A stretch of DNA of 64,000 bases from Bacteroidia bacterium. GTDB lineage: Bacteria > Bacteroidota > Bacteroidia > B-17B0 > Aurantibacillaceae. Positions 9,339 to 16,467 of this stretch are shown in pieces. The stretch is from positions 1 through 64,000 of the forward strand of contig JALHPG010000004.1 of NCBI GenBank assembly GCA_022842625.1. Reading direction: 5' to 3'. Every line of letters starts with the position of its first letter. Position 1 is the stretch's first letter. Made by a program: the position numbers and the translations under genes. Below the pieces are notes generated by a model. It was not told where the DNA came from. It saw only the letters and a list, made by a program, of their open reading frames with translations, and did not search any database.

Positions 9339-10103
9339 ATGAGTCACGGAAACATGAATCTAACCTTAAAGGTTTGGAAGCAAAAAAATAAAGACAGTAA
9401 GGGTACTTTTGAAACCTATAATGTAAAAGGTATTTCGCCAGACATGTCTTTTTTAGAAATGTTCGACGTTCTTAACGAACAATTGATCACTGAAGGTAAA
9501 GAGCCAATTGCATTTGATCACGATTGCCGCGAAGGTATTTGCGGCATGTGTAGTATGTACATCAATGGCCGTCCACACGGACCAAAAGGTGGGGTTACAA
9601 CTTGCCAGTTACACATGCGTAGCTTTAATAACGGAGATACAATTGTTGTTGAACCATGGAGAGGCGCTGCTTTTCCGGTAATTAAAGACCTTGCGGTTGA
9701 CCGTTCTTCTTTTGATAGAATTATGGCAGCCGGCGGATTCGTTTCTGTAAATACAGGTAATGCAAAAGACGCAAACAATATTTTAATTCCAAAAGATGAT
9801 GCTGATACTGCTTTTAACGCAGCAGCTTGTATTGGTTGCGGTGCCTGTGTTGCAGCTTGTAAAAACTCAAGCGCTATGTTATTTGTAAGCGCCAAAGTAT
9901 CGCAGTTATCTTTATTACCTCAAGGTAAAATCGAAAAACAAGACCGTGTATTAAATATGGTTAAACAAATGGACGAAGAAGGTTTTGGGAATTGCACTAA
10001 CACCGGTGCTTGCGAAGCTGAGTGTCCAAAAAGTATTTCATTAGAAAATATTGCTCGCATGAATAGAGAATATTTAGGATCAAGTTTTTTCCAAAATAAG
10101 TAA
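9339..10103 (+). CDS. sdhB: Succinate dehydrogenase/fumarate reductase iron-sulfur subunit
   Basis: A 254-residue electron-transfer subunit. Cys63, Cys68, Cys71 and Cys89 form the plant-type [2Fe-2S] site (CREGICGMC...TTC); Cys164, Cys167, Cys170 (CIGCGAC) and Cys174, with Cys219, Cys225 and Cys229 ([11 protein letters not shown]), supply the [4Fe-4S] and [3Fe-4S] centres. It carries electrons from the SdhA flavin to the SdhC haems. The start is 8 bp after the sdhA stop and the operon ends in a strong hairpin terminator. Confidence 0.97.
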   Translation: MSHGNMNLTLKVWKQKNKDSKGTFETYNVKGISPDMSFLEMFDVLNEQLITEGKEPIAFDHDCREGICGMCSMYINGRPHGPKGGVTTCQLHMRSFNNGDTIVVEPWRGAAFPVIKDLAVDRSSFDRIMAAGGFVSVNTGNAKDANNILIPKDDADTAFNAAACIGCGACVAACKNSSAMLFVSAKVSQLSLLPQGKIEKQDRVLNMVKQMDEEGFGNCTNTGACEAECPKSISLENIARMNREYLGSSFFQNK

Positions 10104-10117
10104 TAGAAATTAATTAT

Positions 10118-10155
10118 AAAAAACCCGCTTTAGTCTTTGCTAGAGCGGGTTTTTT
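10118..10155. terminator. Bidirectional intrinsic terminator after sdhB
   Basis: AAAACCCGCTTTAG and CTAGAGCGGGTTTT form a 14-bp stem (one G-T pair) around a 6-nt loop, with an A-run on one side and a T-run on the other. It can therefore stop sdhCAB on the plus strand and the DUF6089 gene on the minus strand. Confidence 0.9.
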
Positions 10156-10171
10156 GTTTAAACTAGTTGCG

Positions 10172-10909
10172 TTATTGTTTTTGAAAGCAAGGCCTATGAG
10201 CACCGGGCAATCTCATTGTTAAGGTTGCGCCGTAAAAGAAATACCAATCCTTTGTGCGAGGGTTGCCGCGCATGAGCCCATCATTATACTCTCCGCTTAC
10301 CTCATCTAAATTATCAGTAAATAATTTTCTCGGACTCCATTCCACCCCTAAACCAAAAATACTGGTTAGGTGCCATTTAAATCCTATTCCGTATGGTACA
10401 TTAATTTGAATTTTTGAATAGCTTTTTACCGGCACGCCTCCATGAATGGCGCTTGAAGACACAGAACCTTCGGCACCACTGCTTTTCGGATCAAAATAAA
10501 ATCCGCCAATACCCGCAAAAATAAACATCGTAAAGCGATGTTTGTCGTTCCCAATTCTATAATCAACAAAATTAAATTCTGCAATCGCATGCAGGTCGTA
10601 GATCTTTGAAGTAAATTTTAAATTCCTTTCAAGTTGATCAAGCTCCTTACTCTTAGCATCATTACCGGCTATAGACCCATAATTAAAACCAAACCTAAAG
10701 GCGTAACGATAATGTGTTGTATATCTGAAAAATGCACCAACTGCCGGCTTAGAAAACAAAAAATGTCCACGCGGATTAAGGTCGCCAAGGTAATAAGATG
10801 CGCCACCAAAAATCCCAATCTCGCGCTGACGAAAGTTTCGTTTTTTAGTTTGGGCAACACTGCTTAATACTAACAGACATAAAAGATATGAAAACAGTCT
10901 TTTTAACAA
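10172..10909 (-). CDS. DUF6089 family outer-membrane beta-barrel protein
   Basis: A 245-residue secreted protein with a signal peptide (residues 1-20, ending SSVAQ) and alternating hydrophobic strands ending in aromatic residues. The opening EIGIFGGASYYLGDLNP and the following SKPAVGAFFRYTTHYRYAFRFGFNYG are the hallmark of the DUF6089 barrel family of Bacteroidota. Its role is unknown; small barrels of this type are expected in the outer membrane. It ends 17 bp from the shared terminator and is divergent from the barrel gene at 10977. Confidence 0.8.
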   Translation of the reverse strand: MLKRLFSYLLCLLVLSSVAQTKKRNFRQREIGIFGGASYYLGDLNPRGHFLFSKPAVGAFFRYTTHYRYAFRFGFNYGSIAGNDAKSKELDQLERNLKFTSKIYDLHAIAEFNFVDYRIGNDKHRFTMFIFAGIGGFYFDPKSSGAEGSVSSSAIHGGVPVKSYSKIQINVPYGIGFKWHLTSIFGLGVEWSPRKLFTDNLDEVSGEYNDGLMRGNPRTKDWYFFYGATLTMRLPGAHRPCFQKQ

Positions 10910-10976
10910 ATCAAATAATAAAACGTAAAAATAAACGATTTATTGCGTTGATTTGTTTCAGATTAATCTTTATTTA

Positions 10977-12140
10977 ATGAAAAGAATATTATCATTTTCA
11001 ATCATTTTATTCTTAAATGGTTGTTTTTTTGCGCAAACCATCGATTCTTCTGCAAAAACCAGTGTTTTTTTGCCAAAAATTGCAATTAAGACAGATAGCA
11101 ACCTGATTTTTAACGGGGCTAAAATAACCAGTCAGATAGATAGTTTGGCTCACCCGGAGTTAAAAATAGGCGGATATGTTTCAACCTATTATGCAATTTA
11201 CGATGATGATACAGAAACAAACGGGCTGGTTCAGTTTCCGACTTTAGCGCCTCGTAATAATCAATTCGCATTAAACATGGCCCTAATAACTATGGATTAT
11301 AAAAGTAAATTTTTGCGCGGAAACATTGGCCTTCATTATGGGGATGTTGCAGAAAGCACCTGGCCGGCGAATTTTAAAATTATACAAGAAGCAAACGCGG
11401 GATTTAGGATCCATAAAAAGTTATGGTTTGATGCCGGCTTTTTTAAAACGCATATTGGAATCGAAAGCTTCCAGCCAAGAGAGAACATTACATCAAGCAT
11501 GTCAATTGTAAATTATCACGAACCATATTATTTTAGTGGTGCCAAGTTAACGTTTTATGCAACCAGCAAACTAAGCCTGCAAGCCAATGTATTTAATGGC
11601 TACAGCGATTATTCCGATCAAAATAAAAACAAGATATTTAATTTTTCGACAGTTTATAATTTAAACGATAATGTTTCTTTTACTTATAATTTTTTAACCT
11701 CCGACGAATCGCCTACAAGCGAAAAAATTTCACACCAACGGTTTTATAACGACTTCTATCTTACGATAAGTAAAAATAAATTTACATTAGGTGTTGAGGC
11801 AAATTATGGCACACAAAGAAATTCACAAAAAGCAGATTCTACAAAAACAGCTTCAATGTACAGCGGCCTTATAGTTGCGAAATATCAGTTTCACAAAAAG
11901 GTGGCTATTTACGGTAGAGCAGAAAATTTTTCAGATCCCGACCAAATTCTTACTACGAATGTAAACATTGGTAAATATATTAATGGCGCCACGGCCGGAA
12001 TAGAGTATAAGCCGCAAAAAAACGCAGCACTTAGCGCCGAATGGCGAATTCTTGAATCGGATAATTTAATTTTTAAGCAAGGAAATAAAACTTTAAATCA
12101 GCGCAATGAGTTTATTCTTTGCTTAGATTTGTGGTTCTAA
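10977..12140 (+). CDS. Outer-membrane beta-barrel porin-like protein
   Basis: 387 residues from the ATG at 10977, which starts exactly at a signal peptide (MKRILSFSIILFLNG, cleavage near FAQ). A TTG 24 bp upstream also opens the frame but adds only a non-signal-like extension. After a short Ser/Thr linker the protein is a series of amphipathic strands with GNIGLHYGD, WFDAGFFKTHIG and a C-terminal Phe (LCLDLWF), as in the BBP2/OmpL-like porin family. It probably forms a diffusion channel; the solute is unknown. It is followed after 3 bp by murI, so the two may be cotranscribed. Confidence 0.75.
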   Translation: MKRILSFSIILFLNGCFFAQTIDSSAKTSVFLPKIAIKTDSNLIFNGAKITSQIDSLAHPELKIGGYVSTYYAIYDDDTETNGLVQFPTLAPRNNQFALNMALITMDYKSKFLRGNIGLHYGDVAESTWPANFKIIQEANAGFRIHKKLWFDAGFFKTHIGIESFQPRENITSSMSIVNYHEPYYFSGAKLTFYATSKLSLQANVFNGYSDYSDQNKNKIFNFSTVYNLNDNVSFTYNFLTSDESPTSEKISHQRFYNDFYLTISKNKFTLGVEANYGTQRNSQKADSTKTASMYSGLIVAKYQFHKKVAIYGRAENFSDPDQILTTNVNIGKYINGATAGIEYKPQKNAALSAEWRILESDNLIFKQGNKTLNQRNEFILCLDLWF

Positions 12141-12143
12141 ACT

Positions 12144-12977
12144 GTGAATAAGCAAAACACATATAAACCAATAGGAGTTTTTGACAGTGGCTTTGGAGGC
12201 TTAACGGTTTTAAAAGAAATCGTGAAAGAAATGCCGCAATACGATTATTTGTATTTAGGCGATAATGCGCGCGCGCCATACGGTTCTCGAAGTTTTGAAA
12301 CGGTATATGAATACACTTTAGAGTGCGTTAAGCATTTATTTGATATGGGTTGTGAGTTGGTAATATTAGCTTGTAATACCGCATCTGCAAAAGCGCTACG
12401 CACTATTCAACAAAAAGATCTTCCATTGATTGCCCCTAATAAGAGGGTTTTAGGAGTCATAAGACCAACTACCGAGATAATTGGAAATTATACTCAATCT
12501 GGATGTGTTGGGGTTTTAGGCACTGCCGGAACCGTTAGTTCCGGGTCTTATCTTGTAGAAATAGAAAAATTCTTTCCGGATTTGAAAGTTTACCAGGAAG
12601 CTTGCCCAATGTGGGTGCCGCTAATTGAGAACAACGAATACCAAAACGAAGGAGCAGATTTTTTTATTAAAAAGCACGTTACTAATTTAATGCAACAACA
12701 ACCAAATATTGATGCGATCATTTTGGGCTGCACGCATTATCCTTTAATAATAGATAAGATAAAAAGTTATTTGCCTTCAAACGTTGAGGTGCTTTCTCAG
12801 GGACCAATTGTAGCTAAGGGATTAAAGGAGTATTTACAACGCCATCCCGAAATGGAGGTTAATTGCAGTAAGTCGGGAACCGTTAGTTTTTATACAACCG
12901 ATCTGCCGGAAACATTTGATAAAGCCGCTACTCTTTTTTACGGAGCTCCCGTAACATCAAAGCATCTCGCGCTTTAA
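12144..12977 (+). CDS. murI: Glutamate racemase
   Basis: A 277-residue enzyme that converts L- to D-glutamate for peptidoglycan. GVFDSGFGGLTV at residues 8-19, LGDNARAPYG, ILACNTASA with catalytic Cys77, and ILGCTHYPLI with the second catalytic Cys196 are all present, and the length is normal. Translation begins at GTG, three bases after the stop of the porin gene. The gene is followed by a palindromic repeat rather than a simple terminator. Confidence 0.95.
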   Translation: MNKQNTYKPIGVFDSGFGGLTVLKEIVKEMPQYDYLYLGDNARAPYGSRSFETVYEYTLECVKHLFDMGCELVILACNTASAKALRTIQQKDLPLIAPNKRVLGVIRPTTEIIGNYTQSGCVGVLGTAGTVSSGSYLVEIEKFFPDLKVYQEACPMWVPLIENNEYQNEGADFFIKKHVTNLMQQQPNIDAIILGCTHYPLIIDKIKSYLPSNVEVLSQGPIVAKGLKEYLQRHPEMEVNCSKSGTVSFYTTDLPETFDKAATLFYGAPVTSKHLAL

Positions 12978-12998
12978 AAAAAGTTATGTTTAAGGCAG

Positions 12999-13103
12999 TG
13001 TCACTTCGAGTAGATTTTTGAAAAAAATCGTATCGAGAAGCAATTTACTCAAACGTCTCGATATGAAAATTCTAAGAGGCAGAATTTTCTACTCGACGTG
13101 ACA
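12999..13103. repeat. REP-like palindromic intergenic element
   Basis: A 105-bp element between the convergent murI and PorE-like genes. Its ends are inverted repeats: TGTCACTTCGAGTAG at the left and CTACTCGACGTGACA at the right. Inside are a second pair (ATCGTATCGAGA against TCTCGATAT) and a perfect 9-bp hairpin GAAAATTCT/AGAATTTTC at 13065-13089. This nested layout resembles the dispersed REP/MITE-like elements of Bacteroidota genomes. Only one copy is in the window, so dispersal is not shown. It may also act as a bidirectional transcription end. Confidence 0.65.
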
Positions 13104-13114
13104 GTTTCATAAGG

Positions 13115-15253
13115 TTACTTCTCTAGAATTTTAAACTCTGTTCTACGGTTGTTTTGTCTTCCTTCGTCAGTATCGTTTGTATCAATTGGTTTGGTTTCAC
13201 CATAACCCTTTGCCACTAAGCGCGCGGTAGAGATCCCTTTGCCAATTAAATAATCAACTACTGATTTTGATCTGCTTTCACTTAACTTCCAGTTATAATC
13301 ATCCGACCCTTTACTGTCTGTATGACTACCTAATTCTATTTTAAGCGTTGGATTATCATTTAATAATTTTATTAAACGCTCTAACTCATTAGCCGATTCG
13401 GGACGAATGGTTGCTTTGTCAAAATCAAAGAAAATATTACGTAAAACAATGGTGCTTCCGATCTCGATCTTTTTTAGCGCCACATCTTTTGTAAACTCCT
13501 GAAAAGCTGCGTTATCCGGTATGTTAAAGTTTTCTGAGTGGAACAAATATCCATCGCGTTTTACAGCGATACCATAATTTTTACCACTAGGCAAAGTAAC
13601 TAAATATTTACCGGTTGAGCTGTTTGACTTAAAGGTTGCTAACACAACGTTCTTGTCGTTATCAATTAAATCAATAGATGATTCCAGTGGTTGATGTGTT
13701 TTTGCATCACTAACAACGCCTTTTAAAATTGTAAGTTTTGCAGAGGCAACCTCAACTGCATTTTCAACTTTTAAATTACTTACAGGGTTTGCTGCCATTG
13801 CTATTAACTGATCTTGCGTGTTTAATAATGGCGCTTTTTCAGGACCTAAAAATGTAATTTTATAAAGATCTTTTTCGCCAAAGCCGCCTGTTTTTGACGA
13901 AGCAAAGTAAGCGCGACTACCACTACCACTTACTACAAAAAACACGTCATCATCCGGTCCGTTAATTGGGTAACCCAGATTTTCAGGCGCCGACCATACA
14001 CCATTAATTAATTTTGATTTAAAAATATCATAACCACCCATTGAATTGTGACCTTTACTACTAAAGAATAGAGTTACACCATCAGGATGCATAAACACCG
14101 CCTCTTCCGCATATTTTGTGTTAATTACAGGACCTATATTTTTTGCAGCACCCCATTCGCCTTTTACATCCATATCACTGTAATAAATATCTCTATCTCC
14201 TAATCCAGATTCCTTATCGCTAACAAAATACATACGCCTCCCATCAAAACTTAAACTAACGCTTGACTCGTGGTACTTTGTATTAATATATTTATTCATA
14301 TGCACAGGCGCTTCCCAATCGGCGCCAAACAAAACGCTTTCGTATAGATCGCCACCATCTTTGCCTGAGTGTCTGTAAACATATAACTTACTACCATCAG
14401 ATGATAATCCTGCCGCAGCATCATGATTTTCGGTATTAACCGTTTTGCTTAATTGTTTTGAAGGTTGCCATTTTCCATTTAGTTTAACAGAGCTGTAAAC
14501 ATCTTCGTAATATCCATTGTCATTTTCATCACGTTTGCCACCGGTTGAGTTATCTCTTCTTGCAGTAAAAATGATCGTTTCTTCATCGGCAGAAATTGAA
14601 GGGCCGTATTCAGGAAAAGAGCTATTGATCGCAGAGCCTAAGTTGTCTACAAACACGCGCTCGGGTGTAGCACTGTATTTTTTTCCGCTATTACATTCTG
14701 CAATTTTTTTGTTTACATCATCTGTTTCTCCTGCATTCTTTTTTCCTTGAGTAAGATAGAGTTGGTAGTGTTTTATGGCATCATCCCAGCGACTATTTAA
14801 TTGGTAACTCCAAGCTAACCAAAAGACTGCGTCTGGCTCTGCCATTGGGTCTAATTTGTAAGCTGTTTCAAAATATTTTAATGTTTGAGGTGTAGTTGGA
14901 TCGGTAATAAACGAAATAAAACCTAACATATAATTTAAACGAGCGTTGTTTGGATTAAAACGTTGCCCTTCACCTAACGGAGAAATGGCATCTCTAAAAT
15001 TATTATAGCCGGATTTTTGATAGTCGTAATGACTTACAGGATAATATCTGTGTTCAGAAAAATAAGACTTTTTAAAATCTTCAAACTCTTTTCTGCCCTG
15101 CATGTAAAACTCAGTACCAATGTCTACTTGCTTGCGAGCGGCTTTCATTTCGTCTTTTTTCCCCGGAAAATTATCTTTATCAAACTCTATCGATTGCGAA
15201 AACAAAATAGATGATAAGCATATTAGGGTTAGTGTAAAAAATAAATTTTTCAT
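13115..15253 (-). CDS. PorE-like OmpA protein (TPR - PD40 propeller - CRD - OmpA)
   Basis: A 712-residue exported protein (signal peptide ending LFSQ). In order it has TPRs (about 30-190), five PD40/WD40-like blades (about 214-464, for example SADEETIIFTARR, SFDGRRMYFVSD, HPDGVTLFFSS), a carboxypeptidase-regulatory-like domain (about 505-590), and an OmpA C-terminal peptidoglycan-binding domain (about 601-712) with FFDFDKATIRPES, GSHTDSKGS and LSESRSKSV. This order matches PorE, the type IX secretion component that tethers the machinery to peptidoglycan; many paralogues share it, so the PorE role is inferred. The signal lacks a lipobox Cys. Upstream on the same strand, 37 bp away, is a TPR gene. 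Confidence 0.85.
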   Translation of the reverse strand: MKNLFFTLTLICLSSILFSQSIEFDKDNFPGKKDEMKAARKQVDIGTEFYMQGRKEFEDFKKSYFSEHRYYPVSHYDYQKSGYNNFRDAISPLGEGQRFNPNNARLNYMLGFISFITDPTTPQTLKYFETAYKLDPMAEPDAVFWLAWSYQLNSRWDDAIKHYQLYLTQGKKNAGETDDVNKKIAECNSGKKYSATPERVFVDNLGSAINSSFPEYGPSISADEETIIFTARRDNSTGGKRDENDNGYYEDVYSSVKLNGKWQPSKQLSKTVNTENHDAAAGLSSDGSKLYVYRHSGKDGGDLYESVLFGADWEAPVHMNKYINTKYHESSVSLSFDGRRMYFVSDKESGLGDRDIYYSDMDVKGEWGAAKNIGPVINTKYAEEAVFMHPDGVTLFFSSKGHNSMGGYDIFKSKLINGVWSAPENLGYPINGPDDDVFFVVSGSGSRAYFASSKTGGFGEKDLYKITFLGPEKAPLLNTQDQLIAMAANPVSNLKVENAVEVASAKLTILKGVVSDAKTHQPLESSIDLIDNDKNVVLATFKSNSSTGKYLVTLPSGKNYGIAVKRDGYLFHSENFNIPDNAAFQEFTKDVALKKIEIGSTIVLRNIFFDFDKATIRPESANELERLIKLLNDNPTLKIELGSHTDSKGSDDYNWKLSESRSKSVVDYLIGKGISTARLVAKGYGETKPIDTNDTDEGRQNNRRTEFKILEK

Positions 15254-15290
15254 GTTCTTAAATAAAGATTTATTAAATAATAAAAATAAG

Positions 15291-16346
15291 TTAGTCTAAG
15301 CAAGACGAGTTAATAAATTGTTTTGCCCCCGCAACACCAAGCTCTAAAGCTTTTTTCCAATCTGCACAGCAATCTGCTTCCTCTCGTAACATTTGCCTTG
15401 CAATACCTCTATTATAATAAGCTGGGCCATTTTTCGGATCGCTTTCAATTGAACGGCTCGCCATGTCTTTTGCCTTTTTGTAATCTTTGTTTTTAATAGC
15501 TATTGATGATAAGTTGTTGTAAGCAAAAGAATTTTTTGGATCTTTTTTTAATACATCTTCAAAATCCGTTTGGGCTGCTTTTAAATTATTGTTTTCAAAA
15601 TTTGCCGACCCTCGGTTGTTTAATGCCACTAAATAATTTGGGTTTGTTTGAATTGCTTTTGAATAAGCTTCTACTGCTTTAGGATAATTTTTGTTTAAAC
15701 GATAAGCCGAGCCTAAGTTATTATGTATAAACGCAAGTGAATTATCTAAACTCAAAGCTTTTTCATAATCAGTAATTGCTCCGGGATAATCTCCTTTTGC
15801 TCTTTTTACACTTGCGCGATCGTTATAAGCATATACATAGTTTGGGTTTGCCGCAATTGCCTTGGAGAGGAATTCCATAGCTTTGTCATAATCCTTTGTG
15901 TCATAAAAACAGATTCCTTTATAATAACAAGCTTCAGCATGCGAAGGATTTATTCTTAAACAATTATCTAATGCCACCATTTCACTATCTTTTTGGTTGA
16001 GGTCGTAAAAGATCAAACTTTTGTTGAAGTAAAACTCAGGGTTTTGTGCATTAATTTTAATAGCGCTATTAATATCTGAAATTGCTGCAGAGTGTTGTTT
16101 TAGGCGGGTATTAGCGATGGCTCTGTTAGCAAGGGCTTTATCAAAGTTAGGTTTTAGAGCCAAGGCTTTTGTAAAAAGGTCTACAGCCCCAGTAAACTCA
16201 TTTTTTTTAAGCGCGGCAAGACCATTGTTGTAGTCTTGTTCTGCAATTTGGTCAGGTGTTAAATTAGTAGCCACTTTAACTGTGTCCTGCGATCTAGCGC
16301 TAAAAATAAAAAAAATCAGAATGGTTAAATAGTAGTTGTGTTTCAT
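15291..16346 (-). CDS. Secreted TPR protein
   Basis: 351 residues from ATG 16346, which opens directly into a signal peptide (MKHNYYLTILIFFIFSARSQ); a GTG six codons upstream is less likely. The rest is about nine TPRs with regular 34-residue spacing (for example NPNYVYAYNDRASVKRAKGD, NPNYLVALNNRGSANFEN). Two Cys pairs near the C-terminus (ADCCADW and SSCLD) could form disulfides in the periplasm. It precedes the PorE-like gene on the same strand and may be cotranscribed, suggesting a shared envelope complex. No enzymatic domain is visible. Confidence 0.8.
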   Translation of the reverse strand: MKHNYYLTILIFFIFSARSQDTVKVATNLTPDQIAEQDYNNGLAALKKNEFTGAVDLFTKALALKPNFDKALANRAIANTRLKQHSAAISDINSAIKINAQNPEFYFNKSLIFYDLNQKDSEMVALDNCLRINPSHAEACYYKGICFYDTKDYDKAMEFLSKAIAANPNYVYAYNDRASVKRAKGDYPGAITDYEKALSLDNSLAFIHNNLGSAYRLNKNYPKAVEAYSKAIQTNPNYLVALNNRGSANFENNNLKAAQTDFEDVLKKDPKNSFAYNNLSSIAIKNKDYKKAKDMASRSIESDPKNGPAYYNRGIARQMLREEADCCADWKKALELGVAGAKQFINSSCLD

Positions 16347-16467
16347 TTTTATTAGATTAAACACTAAATATAAAATATAATTTGAAATATTAAAAAAGAA
16401 GTTCTTAAACGCAAATCGCCCTTATTACGCTTAAAAGCTTTAAATTTAGGTTCAAAAATCAAGCTAA

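Noticed and set aside
10953-10976. TTG 10953 as the start of the porin-like protein
   Set aside because: The ATG at 10977 opens directly into a standard signal peptide; the extension adds nothing signal-like.
12999-13103. Repeats after murI as an insertion sequence or CRISPR
   Set aside because: No transposase frame, target duplication or regular spacers; the repeats are inverted, not direct.
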